Below, one piece after another: positions 7,710-15,722 of a stretch of DNA of 64,000 nt. How positions within the stretch are numbered: the first letter of the stretch is position 1; every line of letters starts with the position of its first letter. The notes beneath the pieces were generated by a model that saw only the letters and a list, made by a program, of their open reading frames with translations, had not been told where the DNA came from and did not search any database. Origin of the DNA: Azotobacter salinestris. GTDB lineage: Bacteria; Pseudomonadota; Gammaproteobacteria; Pseudomonadales; Pseudomonadaceae. The DNA is taken from assembly GCF_009363155.1 (NCBI RefSeq), contig NZ_CP045302.1:4137001-4201000 (forward strand), written 5' to 3'. Position numbers and translations under genes: made by a program.

Positions 7710-9764
7710 TCAGCTGACGGGAGCCTGGCGCAGCTGTGCCTGGCGGATGAAGGCGGCCAGCTCCACCGCTGGCAGTGGCTTGCTGTACAGGTAGCCCTGC
7801 CCCTCGTGGCAGTCCTGGCTCACCAGGTAGGCCTCCTGCGCAGCGGTTTCCACGCCTTCGGCGGTCACCTGCTTGCCCAGGTTGCGGGCCAGTTGGATGA
7901 TGGTGCGGATGATGGTGCCGGCATCGTGGTCGTCGTCGTTGAGCAGGTCCAGGACGAAGCTCTTGTCGATCTTGATCTTGTCCAGAGGAAGGCTCTTCAG
8001 GTAGCTCAGCGAGGAGTAGCCGGTGCCGAAGTCGTCGATGGCGATCCGTGCGCCGCAGCGGCGCAGGCTGCGCAGATGCCGGGCGGCGACCTGGATGTCC
8101 TCCATCAGGCTGGTTTCGGTGACCTCCAGCTCCAGGCTGCCGGCAGGCAGCCGGTAGGTGCGCAGCAGCCGATCGATCAGGCGCGGCAGACCATCGTGGC
8201 GCAGTTGCACGGCGGACAGGTTGACCGCCATGTGCAGTTCGCTGAAACCCTGGTCATGCCATTCCCGCAACTGCCGGCAGGCCTGCTCGAGAACCCATTC
8301 GCCGATGGGGATGATGCTGCCGCTGTGTTCGGCCAGCAGCACGAACTGGTCCGGCGGCACCAGGCCGTGGCGCGGATGGCGCCAGCGCAGCAGGGCTTCG
8401 ACGCCTTCCACCCGCTGGCTCCGGTAGTTCAGTTGCGGCTGGTAGAGCAGTTGCAGCTCGCCGCGCGCCAGGGCCTCGCGCAGGTCCTTCTCCAGTTCGC
8501 GCCGATAGCGCATCTCCCGGTCGACGCTGGCGATGTAGAACTGATAGCGGCTGTGCGAGCGCTTGGCCAGGGTCATGGTTTGCTCGGCCTTCTGCAGCAG
8601 CTTCTCGGGAGAGCGGCCGTCCTCGGGGTAGAGGGTGATGCCGATGCTGGCATGCAGGTGGACGTCCTGCTGCTCCAGACGAAAGGGGACCTCCAGGTCG
8701 TCGAGAATGCCCTGAGCCAGCTCGGCGGCCATGTAGGGCTCGTCGATATCGGCGCGGACCAGCACGAAGCGGTCGCCGCCCAGGCGCGCCAGGGCTCCGG
8801 GGGCGGTATCGTGGCTGCGCAGGCGGTCGGCCAGGGCCAGCAGCAGCTCGTCGCCGAACCGGTAGCAGAATTGCTCGTTGATCGACTTGAAATCGTCCAG
8901 TCCCACGCAGAGCACGGCGACTCGCCGCTGGTGGCGTCGCGCATCCAGCAGGACCTGGCCGAGCAGGCGCAGCAGATGCTGGCGGTTGGGCAGGCCGGTG
9001 AGGACGTCGTAGTAGGCCATGCGCTGCAGGCTGTACTCCGCCTCGTGGCGCAGGCGCGTGTTGCGCTCGATGGAGGCGAGCAACTGGTTGGCGGTGCGGA
9101 TCCACAGGCCCAGCTCGTTCCTCTCGTTGCCCTCCAGCATGGGCAGTTGCCGGGCGCCGGGATATTCCGGGTCGATCTGCGCCAGATTGGCGATGATCCT
9201 GTCCAGCGGTTTGCTCAGCAGCCGTTGATAGATCAGGTAGAGCAGCATCGCCAGCAAGACGGCGTGCAGCAGGCCGGAGAGGAGAATGAGCTGCGCGCGG
9301 ATCAGGAAGTCATGGCCGTAGGTGGCGGTGTCCAGGCTGATGTGCAGGTCGCCATGGCGTGCGTTGTCCGGGGGAAGGTCGAACAGCGGAGTGCCGAACT
9401 GCTGCTCGCGTCCGAGCAGTGCATCGGTCAGGACCCGGGAGGGGGAGGCCTGCAACTCGCGGGAGCGCTCGGCGAGGGGGATGCCGGAGGCCGGGGCGAT
9501 GCTGGCCGAAGTGATGGCTTCATGCTGCAGCAGGCCCTCGATGACCTGCTGGCCCGTGTCCCGGTCCAGGCTGTGGAGCGCCTGGGACGAGGGGGCACGG
9601 AACATGGCGAGGATCCGTTGGGCCTCGAGATCGATCTGCTGGTGAGTCTTCTGCAGTTCGAAGGCGATCTGGACACAACTGAACAGCAGTCCGAGCAGAA
9701 GGGCACAGAGTAGTACCACACGTAGCAGTTTGAGGGACAGGCTGTTGCGCGGAGCCGGCTTCAC
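7710..9764 (-). CDS. bifA: c-di-GMP phosphodiesterase BifA (TM - degenerate GGDEF - EAL)
   Basis: Membrane-anchored c-di-GMP-degrading enzyme controlling biofilm and swarming. I choose GTG 9764 (684 aa): AGGA lies 7 bases upstream and the resulting N-terminus (MKPAPRNSLSLKLLRV) fits the BifA family; a TTG at 9797 is also open. There are two TM segments (about residues 10-35 and 150-170) with a periplasmic part between them. The GGDEF site is degenerate, GGDRF in LARLGGDRFVLVRAD, so no cyclase activity is expected. The EAL domain keeps EALLRWRHP and DDFGTGYSSL, consistent with an active phosphodiesterase. It sits between icmP and sodB, as in P. aeruginosa (PA4367-PA4366). Confidence 0.92.
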   Translation of the reverse strand: MKPAPRNSLSLKLLRVVLLCALLLGLLFSCVQIAFELQKTHQQIDLEAQRILAMFRAPSSQALHSLDRDTGQQVIEGLLQHEAITSASIAPASGIPLAERSRELQASPSRVLTDALLGREQQFGTPLFDLPPDNARHGDLHISLDTATYGHDFLIRAQLILLSGLLHAVLLAMLLYLIYQRLLSKPLDRIIANLAQIDPEYPGARQLPMLEGNERNELGLWIRTANQLLASIERNTRLRHEAEYSLQRMAYYDVLTGLPNRQHLLRLLGQVLLDARRHQRRVAVLCVGLDDFKSINEQFCYRFGDELLLALADRLRSHDTAPGALARLGGDRFVLVRADIDEPYMAAELAQGILDDLEVPFRLEQQDVHLHASIGITLYPEDGRSPEKLLQKAEQTMTLAKRSHSRYQFYIASVDREMRYRRELEKDLREALARGELQLLYQPQLNYRSQRVEGVEALLRWRHPRHGLVPPDQFVLLAEHSGSIIPIGEWVLEQACRQLREWHDQGFSELHMAVNLSAVQLRHDGLPRLIDRLLRTYRLPAGSLELEVTETSLMEDIQVAARHLRSLRRCGARIAIDDFGTGYSSLSYLKSLPLDKIKIDKSFVLDLLNDDDHDAGTIIRTIIQLARNLGKQVTAEGVETAAQEAYLVSQDCHEGQGYLYSKPLPAVELAAFIRQAQLRQAPVS

Positions 9765-9874
9765 ATGGGTGTCCTGGTGGAATACCGCCTCGGTCAAGTA
9801 TTGGCGCGCCTGGAGAAGACGTCAAAAACTGGTTATTTTGCAGTGCGGGATGGCTTTTTCGCCGCCAGAAACGA

Positions 9875-9900
9875 GAAAACCCGACCGGAGTCGGGTTTTC
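9875..9900 (-). terminator. Rho-independent terminator downstream of sodB
   Basis: A perfect 11-bp stem (GAAAACCCGAC / GTCGGGTTTTC) with a 4-base CGGA loop, 17 bp after the sodB stop. On the minus strand the stem ends in TTTTC, giving a short U-run; the A-rich 5' arm makes it possibly bidirectional. It separates sodB from bifA. Confidence 0.85.
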
Positions 9901-9916
9901 TGCGGCAAGCAGGGGA

Positions 9917-10498
9917 TCAGGCGGCGTAGTTGGCGGCCACGAAGTCCCAGTTCACCAGGTTCCAGAACGCTTCGACGTACTTCGGACGCAGGTTGCGGTA
10001 GTCGATGTAGTAGGCGTGTTCCCAGACGTCGCAGGTCAGCAGCGGAGTGTCGCCGGAGGTCAGCGGGTTGCCAGCGCCGATGGTGCTGGCCAGGGCCAGG
10101 GAGCCGTCGGCCTTCTTCACCAGCCAGGCCCAGCCGGAGCCGAAGGTGCCGATGGCGACCTTGGTGAACTCTTCCTTGAACTTGTCGAAGGAGCCGAAGG
10201 CGGCGTTGATGGCGTCGGCCAGGGCACCGGTCGGCTGACCGCCACCCTGGGGCTTCATGCAGTTCCAGTAGAAGGTGTGGTTCCACACCTGGGCTGCGTT
10301 GTTGAAGATGCCGCCGGAGGAAGTCTTGACGATCTCTTCCAGGCTCTTGCCTTCGAACTCGGTACCCGGAATCAGGTTGTTCAGGTTCACCACGTAGGCG
10401 TTGTGATGCTTGCCGTGATGGTATTCCAGAGTCTCGGCGGAAATGTGCGGCTCGAGGGCGTTTTTCTCGTAGGGCAGCGGCGGCAGTTCAAAAGCCAT
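9917..10498 (-). CDS. sodB: Superoxide dismutase [Fe]
   Basis: Cytoplasmic iron superoxide dismutase, 193 aa, full length. The start at [20 protein letters not shown] matches the family; upstream in-frame codons are ignored. Metal ligands are visible: His in [13 protein letters not shown], His in [12 protein letters not shown], and Asp/His in [14 protein letters not shown]. The Fe-type signature [11 protein letters not shown] and GSGWAWLV support Fe rather than Mn. It is monocistronic with a strong terminator downstream. The 249-bp upstream region up to the divergent gene at 10748 must hold its promoter; no clear operator was found there. Confidence 0.97.
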   Translation of the reverse strand: MAFELPPLPYEKNALEPHISAETLEYHHGKHHNAYVVNLNNLIPGTEFEGKSLEEIVKTSSGGIFNNAAQVWNHTFYWNCMKPQGGGQPTGALADAINAAFGSFDKFKEEFTKVAIGTFGSGWAWLVKKADGSLALASTIGAGNPLTSGDTPLLTCDVWEHAYYIDYRNLRPKYVEAFWNLVNWDFVAANYAA

Positions 10499-10747
10499 GA
10501 TCAACTCTCCATCTTCATCAGATCGTGGGGCGCGCGACATGGGCGCGACCGGTTCGGGTGCTGCTTGGAGCGGGGCGCAAGGCGCCGCAGGTCACGGATC
10601 ATAGCACCGGGGTTGCGACATATCCACGCAGCATGCGTGTGGGAAAGCCCATGCTAGAGCCTCGTTGTCGAAGGGGATGAGAGCCCGGCCACAGGCCCGA
10701 ATCGCTATACTGCAGATCCTGTTGGCAGCGCCTTTGCGAAGATTCCC

Positions 10748-11659
10748 ATGCGCAACGATTCCTTCGATGAAGTGGAGCATATTCCCAGCCTGCGAACGGA
10801 AATTCGCGATCCGGCCCTGCGCCATGCCGTGATCGAGGAGAAGCGGCCGGCGCGGCGGGCCGGCAATGGTTTCCTGTGGACGCTGATCGGCGCGCTGAGC
10901 CTCTCCCTGGCCGGACTCGGCTGGTGGAGCCAGCAGCGCCTCGCGCTGATGGAGCAGCAACTGGTGGCGACCCAGGAGAGTTTCGCGCGGATCAGCGAGG
11001 ATGCAGCACTGCGCATCCAGAACATCAGCGGCAAGGTAGTGGCCGCCGAATCCAGCGTGACCTCCGGCAGCGAAGCCCTCAAATTGCAGATCCGCCAGCT
11101 GGAGAGCCGCCTGGCCGAGCAGGACAGGCGCCAGCAGGCGCTGCAGGCCCGTCAGGAGGAGCAGGATCTGCGCCTCGGGCAACTGGCCGGTGACCTGCAG
11201 AAGCAGCAGGAGGTGGCCATGGAGCTGGTGGCCCGGCTGGACGGCAGGCTGCGCCAGACCGACGAGCGGCTGCAGGTACTCGCCGGCGAACAGGCGACGC
11301 TGAAGAGCCTGCAGGTCGAGCAGGAGCAGCGGTTGACCGAGCGACTGAGCGGTCTCGACGGGACGGTGGCGGCGCTGAAGGAGCAGCAGGCCGGGCAGGA
11401 GCAGCAACTGGCTACACGCTTGAATGGCTTGGACGGGCAAATGACGGTGCTGAAGAAGCGCGCCGACCCGGCCCCGGCCATCAGCCGTCTCGAGCAGGAG
11501 CTCTTGGTACTGCGCAGCGAGCTGGACAACCGGCCGACCCCACGCAGCGGCGTGGCCGACACTGCCGAGTTCGATGCCTTCCGCGCGCAGACCACGCGCA
11601 GCTTCACCACCCTGCAGAGCCAGATGCGCAGCCTGCAGCAGCAGTTGAACAGGCGCTGA
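10748..11659 (+). CDS. Single-pass membrane protein with long coiled coil, function unknown
   Basis: 303 aa. A cytoplasmic N-terminus of about 40 residues (MRNDSFDEVEHIPSLRTEI) is followed by one TM helix (about 41-62, FLWTLIGALSLSLAGLGWW) and then nearly 240 residues of heptad-rich, Glu/Gln/Leu-rich sequence. The second half contains internally similar blocks around LKSLQVEQEQRLTERLSGLDG, LKEQQAGQEQQLATRLNGLDG and LQSQMRSLQQQLNRR, suggesting duplicated coiled-coil units. No enzymatic motif is seen. It is transcribed alone, divergent from sodB. A scaffold or envelope-spacing role is possible, but nothing in the sequence proves it. Confidence 0.75.
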   Translation: MRNDSFDEVEHIPSLRTEIRDPALRHAVIEEKRPARRAGNGFLWTLIGALSLSLAGLGWWSQQRLALMEQQLVATQESFARISEDAALRIQNISGKVVAAESSVTSGSEALKLQIRQLESRLAEQDRRQQALQARQEEQDLRLGQLAGDLQKQQEVAMELVARLDGRLRQTDERLQVLAGEQATLKSLQVEQEQRLTERLSGLDGTVAALKEQQAGQEQQLATRLNGLDGQMTVLKKRADPAPAISRLEQELLVLRSELDNRPTPRSGVADTAEFDAFRAQTTRSFTTLQSQMRSLQQQLNRR

Positions 11660-11711
11660 GACGGAGCCGGCCCCGGCACGGCCGGCGCGGGGGGCCGGAT
11701 CCGATGGCGGA

Positions 11712-12761
11712 CTACAGGGTCGGGTAGTCCAGGTAGCCCTGCGGGCCCGAGCTGTAGAAGGTTTCCGGATGCGGCTCGTTGAGCGGTGCATCGGCTGCCA
11801 GGCGCGCCGGCAGGTCGGGGTTGGCGATGAAGGGGACGCCGAAGGCCACGGCATCGGCCTTGCCTTCGGCCAGCCAGCGGTTGGCCTGTTCCCTGGTGAA
11901 GCGCTCGTTGGCGATCACCACACCGCCGAAGGCCTGCTTGAGCTGTGGCGTCAGGCTGTCGGCGTCTTCCTTCTCGCGGGTGCAGATGAAGGCGATGCCG
12001 CGCTTGCCCAGCTCGCGGGCCACGTAGCCGAAGGTTTCGGCACGGTTGGCGTCGCCCATGTCGTGCAGGTCGGCGCGCGGCGCCAGATGCACGCCGACCC
12101 GGCCAACTCCCCATACCGAGATCGCCGCGTCGGTCACCTCCAGCAGCAGGCGGGCGCGGTTCTCCAGACTACCGCCATAGCGGTCGCTGCGCCGGTTGGT
12201 GCTGTCCTGGAGGAACTGGTCAAGCAGGTAGCCGTTGGCCGCGTGGATCTCCACGCCGTCGAAGCCGGCTGCCCTGGCGTTCTCGGCGCCCTTGCGGTAG
12301 GCCTCGACGATGCCGGGGATCTCGTCGGTTTCCAGGGCGCGCGGGGTTTCGAAGCCCTTCATCGGGCGGACCAGACTGACATGACCCTTGGGCTGGATGG
12401 CGCTCGGCGCCACCGGCAGTTCGCCGTTCAGGTAGAGCGGATCGGAGATCCGGCCCACGTGCCAGAGCTGCAGGACAATGCGCCCGCCGGCAGCGTGCAC
12501 CGCCTGGGTGACGTTCCTCCAGCCGGCGATCTGCTCTTGCGACCAGATGCCGGGCGTGTCGGGATAGCCGACACCCATCGGACAGACCGAGGTGGCTTCA
12601 CTGATGATCAGGCCGGCGCTGGCGCGCTGCACGTAGTACTCGGCCATCAGCGCGCCGGGCACGCGGCCGGGTTCGGCGCGGCAGCGGGTCAGCGGGGCCA
12701 TGACGATGCGGTTGGGCAGTTGCAGGTCGCCGATCTTGATGGGATCGAAGAGTGTGCTCAT
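11712..12761 (-). CDS. xenB: Xenobiotic reductase XenB, Old Yellow Enzyme family
   Basis: FMN-dependent ene-reductase (NADH:flavin oxidoreductase), 349 aa. The start at ATG 12761 gives MSTLFDPIKIGDLQLPNRIV, the classic OYE N-terminus. Conserved elements include MAPLTRCRA, the flavin/substrate block LQLWHVGRIS, HAANGYLLDQF, RSDRYGGSLENR and the C-terminal FGVPFIANPDL. XenB-type enzymes reduce nitro compounds and activated alkenes such as N-ethylmaleimide. It lies 83 bp downstream of an arsR-family gene, the same pairing as PA4354/PA4356 in P. aeruginosa, so it is probably repressed by that regulator and induced by electrophiles. Confidence 0.92.
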   Translation of the reverse strand: MSTLFDPIKIGDLQLPNRIVMAPLTRCRAEPGRVPGALMAEYYVQRASAGLIISEATSVCPMGVGYPDTPGIWSQEQIAGWRNVTQAVHAAGGRIVLQLWHVGRISDPLYLNGELPVAPSAIQPKGHVSLVRPMKGFETPRALETDEIPGIVEAYRKGAENARAAGFDGVEIHAANGYLLDQFLQDSTNRRSDRYGGSLENRARLLLEVTDAAISVWGVGRVGVHLAPRADLHDMGDANRAETFGYVARELGKRGIAFICTREKEDADSLTPQLKQAFGGVVIANERFTREQANRWLAEGKADAVAFGVPFIANPDLPARLAADAPLNEPHPETFYSSGPQGYLDYPTL

Positions 12762-12844
12762 GGATGGTTCTCTCTGTGGGTCGATCGGAGGGGCAGGGCT
12801 GTCAGCCAGGGGCTGTACTGCCGGCGAAAAGGGGCCGCCGCGCC

Positions 12845-13147
12845 TTACAGCGCGTCGTGCAGCTGCTCGAGGAAGGCCTGGATGGCCGCCTCGTTGCGCC
12901 TGAAGAAGCACCACGGGCCGACCTTGCGCACGCTGACCAGGCCGGCGCGCTGCAGGGTTGCCAGGTGGGCCGAAACGGTGGACTGCGACAGCCCGGTGCG
13001 CTGGTCGATCTGGCCGGCGCAGACGCCGAACTCCAGAGAGTGTTCCTGATGGGGGAAGTAGCGTTCGGGCTCCTTCAGCCAGTGCAGGATCTGCCGGCGC
13101 ACGGGGTGGGCAAGGGCCTTGTAGACCTCGTCGAAAGCATCGGACAT
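12845..13147 (-). CDS. ArsR-family transcriptional regulator of xenB
   Basis: 100-aa winged-helix protein. HTH elements are LAHPVRRQILHWLKE (helix 2) and TGLSQSTVSAHLATLQRAGL (helix 3 plus recognition helix). Three-part metal-box cysteines of the ELCVCDL type are absent; a single Cys in FGVCAGQID precedes the recognition region and could be a thiol switch, as in electrophile-sensing members (inference). It is the first gene of the arsR-xenB unit. A symmetric AT-rich repeat lies about 40 bp upstream of its start and is a candidate operator. Confidence 0.88.
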   Translation of the reverse strand: MSDAFDEVYKALAHPVRRQILHWLKEPERYFPHQEHSLEFGVCAGQIDQRTGLSQSTVSAHLATLQRAGLVSVRKVGPWCFFRRNEAAIQAFLEQLHDAL

Positions 13148-13187
13148 GGGGCGAGCCTGCCTGGCTGAATCGTGTTGGTTCGAACCC

Positions 13188-13209
13188 TATATCGGTGTAT
13201 CGCGATATA
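13188..13209. promoter_or_regulatory. Inverted repeat, candidate ArsR operator
   Basis: TATATCG - 8 bp - CGATATA, with a nested perfect palindrome TATCGCGATA at 13198-13207, in the 120-bp divergent space between arsR (start 13147) and acpH (start 13268). Its position just upstream of the arsR gene and its AT-rich dyad form suit autorepression by the ArsR protein; it might also affect acpH. Confidence 0.5.
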
Positions 13210-13267
13210 TCAATACTGGCGTCCGGCTGTCTTTGTAGCAATCGGCGATCGGAATTAGAGTGTCGCC

Positions 13268-13849
13268 ATGAACTATCTTGCCCATCTCCATCTGGGCGGC
13301 CCGCAGCCGGCCGACCTGCTCGGCAGTCTCTACGGCGATTTCGTCAAGGGTCCCCTGCAGGGGCGCTGGCCGGCGGATATCGAGGCCGCCATCCGCCTGC
13401 ACCGGCGCATCGATGCCTTCACCGACAGCCATCCCATCGTGTGCCAGGCCCGGATGCGCTTTCCCGAGGCGCGGCGTCGCTATGCCGGCATTCTCCTGGA
13501 CCTGTTCTTCGACCATTGCCTGGCCCGGTGCTGGGCGGATTATGCGCAAGAGCCGCTCCCGGTATTCACTGCGCGGGTCTACGCGCTGCTCGCCGGCGAG
13601 GCGCAACTGCCCGGCCGGCTGGCCGAGCTGGTGCCGCGCATGGCGCAGCAGGACTGGCTGGGCAGCTATCGCGACTTCACCGTGCTGGAGCGGGTGCTGC
13701 TGGGGATGCAGCGGCGCCTGTCCCGCCCCGAGGGGCTGGATGGCGCCCTGGACGAGCTGGAACGGCTCTACGAGCCGTTGAGCGATAATTTCCATGCCTT
13801 TTATCCGCAACTACAGGATTTTGCCCGCAGGCACAGGGGCGAGCCCTGA
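13268..13849 (+). CDS. acpH: Acyl carrier protein phosphodiesterase AcpH
   Basis: Removes the 4'-phosphopantetheine arm from holo-ACP. 193 aa, the usual length. The N-terminus MNYLAHLHLGGPQPADLLGS and the blocks GDFVKGPL, IRLHRRIDAFTDSHP and FFDHCLARCW carry the His/Asp residues expected of this HD-like metal hydrolase family (formerly DUF479). It is divergent from arsR-xenB and convergent with olsA, whose stop lies 5 bp away. The same neighbour pair exists around PA4353 in P. aeruginosa. Confidence 0.9.
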   Translation: MNYLAHLHLGGPQPADLLGSLYGDFVKGPLQGRWPADIEAAIRLHRRIDAFTDSHPIVCQARMRFPEARRRYAGILLDLFFDHCLARCWADYAQEPLPVFTARVYALLAGEAQLPGRLAELVPRMAQQDWLGSYRDFTVLERVLLGMQRRLSRPEGLDGALDELERLYEPLSDNFHAFYPQLQDFARRHRGEP

Positions 13850-13853
13850 GCCT

Positions 13854-14624
13854 TCAGGCGGCAACCGGCAGGGCCGCGGTGCTGCCGAACAGGCATTGGG
13901 CAATCGCCGTGTGCGCCTGGCGGCTCAGTTCGGTGCGGCTGAGGCCCTGGCTGTCCAGCGGCGGCAGCAGGTGGATCTCCACCTCGCTGCGTTCGCTGCG
14001 CAGCAGGCGCAGCAAATGCGAAACCAGATCGTCGTCGCCGATGAAGGGCGCGACCGGATCGATTGCGCCGTCGCGCAGATAGCGGATCGCCACTGGCTGC
14101 ACCGGTACCTGCGCTTCCAGCGCGCTGGCCAGCAGGCGGCTGTGGAAGGTGCGCAGGCCGTGTCCATCGGTGGTGGTGCCCTCGGGGAAGATCAGCAGGT
14201 CGTGGCCGTGCTGCAGGTGGCGTAGCAACTGGCTCCTGACCAGGCCGCTGTCGCCCGCGCCGCGGCGGATGAACAGCGTGCCGGCCTTGTGCGTCAGCCA
14301 GCCGGCCAGCGGCCAGCTGCGCACCTCGGCCTTGGATAGAAACGACAGCGGGACGAGCCCGCCGAGCAGGGGGATGTCGGTCCAGGAGACATGATTGCCG
14401 ACCCACAGCATGGGGCGGTCCGGCACCTTGCCGTGCAGGCTCAGGCGAAAGGGCAGGGCGGCGGCCAGTTGGGCGAGAAAGCGACGGGTCAAACGTTGGC
14501 GCAGGGCCATCATGTCGTCGCGCCGGAGGCGCTCCAGCAGGGTAACCCAGCCGGCCATGGCCAGGCCGAAAAGGAGCACCGCCAATAGGCGGAAAAGGCG
14601 TATATGGAAGCGGAATTTCTTCAT
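13854..14624 (-). CDS. olsA: Lyso-ornithine lipid O-acyltransferase OlsA (PlsC family)
   Basis: 1-acyl-glycerol-3-phosphate-acyltransferase-type enzyme, 256 aa. An N-terminal membrane helix (about residues 10-28) is followed by the catalytic NHVSWTD motif (NHX4D type with a shortened spacing), IRRGAGDSG and FPEGTTTDG. Because olsB lies directly upstream (67 bp), this is best read as OlsA, which adds the second acyl chain to lyso-ornithine lipid, rather than a glycerolipid PlsC. The olsBA pair is induced by phosphate limitation in P. aeruginosa. Confidence 0.87.
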   Translation of the reverse strand: MKKFRFHIRLFRLLAVLLFGLAMAGWVTLLERLRRDDMMALRQRLTRRFLAQLAAALPFRLSLHGKVPDRPMLWVGNHVSWTDIPLLGGLVPLSFLSKAEVRSWPLAGWLTHKAGTLFIRRGAGDSGLVRSQLLRHLQHGHDLLIFPEGTTTDGHGLRTFHSRLLASALEAQVPVQPVAIRYLRDGAIDPVAPFIGDDDLVSHLLRLLRSERSEVEIHLLPPLDSQGLSRTELSRQAHTAIAQCLFGSTAALPVAA

Positions 14625-14690
14625 GGGCTCTCGCAGGGCAAGACCACGACGGGAAGGACGCCGGCAAGGGCGTCCTGCCCGCCAGGGAAA

Positions 14691-15449
14691 TCAGACGGCA
14701 GCCTTGAAATGGCGGGCGTAGCGCGGGCACAGCTCGTCGCGCTTGAGCAGGATGAACACGTCGGCCACCTGGAAGTCCGGGTCCCAGCAAGGCTCGCCGC
14801 AGACCTTGGCGCCCAGGCGCATGTAGGCCTTGAGCAACGGCGGCAGTTCGGCGGTGACGTTGCCGGGCAGCTCCAGGTGCGGCAACGGGGTCCTGGGCTC
14901 GGCGCGCAGCTGCTCGGTGCACAGGTGGCGTTCGCGCAGGCGCTGCATGACTGCCTGGGCCTGGATGCCGCCGTCCTTCATGGGGATGCTGGCGCAGCCC
15001 ATCAGATAGCGGTAGCCGCCCTCGTTGAGCACCTCGGCCAGTTCGCTCCAGAGCACGGCGATGGTGGCGCCACTGCGATAGCCGGGAGCGACGCAGGTGC
15101 GGCCGATTTCCAGCAGCGGTCCCTGCAGGCGGGCCAGGCCGTGCAGGCGGAACTCCTCTTCGCTGTAGAAGCGTCCGAGGTCGGCGGCAGCCTGGTGGTC
15201 GAGCAGCCGGGTGGTGGCGACCAGCTCGCCGCTGCCAAGATCGCGCACGCCGATGTGGCTGCAGTGCGGGTCGTAGTCGTCCATGTCCAGCCCCAGTTCG
15301 GCTCCTTTGAGCTTGGCGCCGAATTCCGTGCTGAACACGCGAAAGCGCAGGGCCTGGGCCTCGCGCAGCGCGTGCGTGCCGAGCAGGCGCTCGGCGCGCA
15401 GATGACGTTCTGGGGTCTTGCGTTCGGAGGTAATGGCACCGTGGGTCAT
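14691..15449 (-). CDS. olsB: L-ornithine N(alpha)-acyltransferase OlsB
   Basis: GNAT-fold enzyme that transfers a 3-hydroxyacyl chain from ACP to ornithine, the first step of ornithine-lipid synthesis. ATG 15449 has GGAG upstream and gives 252 aa; the frame stays open far upstream only by chance. Family blocks are [48 protein letters not shown] and the C-terminal [19 protein letters not shown]. First gene of olsBA. A PhoB-like tandem repeat lies about 140-170 bp upstream, which would replace phospholipid with phosphorus-free lipid under phosphate stress. Confidence 0.92.
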   Translation of the reverse strand: MTHGAITSERKTPERHLRAERLLGTHALREAQALRFRVFSTEFGAKLKGAELGLDMDDYDPHCSHIGVRDLGSGELVATTRLLDHQAAADLGRFYSEEEFRLHGLARLQGPLLEIGRTCVAPGYRSGATIAVLWSELAEVLNEGGYRYLMGCASIPMKDGGIQAQAVMQRLRERHLCTEQLRAEPRTPLPHLELPGNVTAELPPLLKAYMRLGAKVCGEPCWDPDFQVADVFILLKRDELCPRYARHFKAAV

Positions 15450-15588
15450 AGGGGGGTCTCCGTGAGCCGCCTGATGCGCCTTCGGCAGGACTGGCGCAAG
15501 GCGCGCGTCCCTGCCCGGCTGCTGTCGTTGTAGGGTCGGATCGACTTGGTCGGGTACGCTCAAGCTAGGCGGGGGCGGTGTCACGTCC

Positions 15589-15617
15589 GTGACGTTTGGG
15601 TGATCCTTGCGTGACAG
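15589..15617 (-). promoter_or_regulatory. Candidate PhoB (Pho) box upstream of olsB
   Basis: Three GTGA-C/T direct repeats start at 15589, 15600 and 15611, an exact 11-bp period. Read on the olsB strand they are CTGTCAC, GGATCAC and ACGTCAC separated by 4 bp, the architecture PhoB dimers recognise (consensus CTGTCAT-N4-CTGTCAT). The first unit matches 6 of 7 positions and the others less well. A short palindrome (GTCACG-TC-CGTGAC, 15580-15593) overlaps its outer edge. Confidence 0.55.
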
Positions 15618-15722
15618 GCCGCTCAGTGGGGAAATGGCGGCGGGAGAGCGGTTGATTTGCGTCACTAAGCCGGCGAGTGTTGCGGAGTATTTTGGCGGGC
15701 CTCTGCATCCGGCGAGGTTTTC

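Noticed and set aside
6273-9713. Very long open frame (1146 codons) on the plus strand
   Set aside because: It lies antisense to icmP and bifA, has low-complexity Val/Ala/Gly/Gln-rich composition, and is the usual high-GC shadow of real genes on the other strand.
11667-11698. GC-rich inverted repeat after the coiled-coil gene as terminator
   Set aside because: Arms CCGGCCCC / GGGGCCGG can pair, but the loop is itself palindromic and there is no U-run; not distinguishable from general GC-rich sequence.
11712-13241. Longer 509-codon version of XenB
   Set aside because: The first 160 codons run antiparallel through the arsR gene and a non-coding stretch; the true OYE N-terminus begins at ATG 12761.
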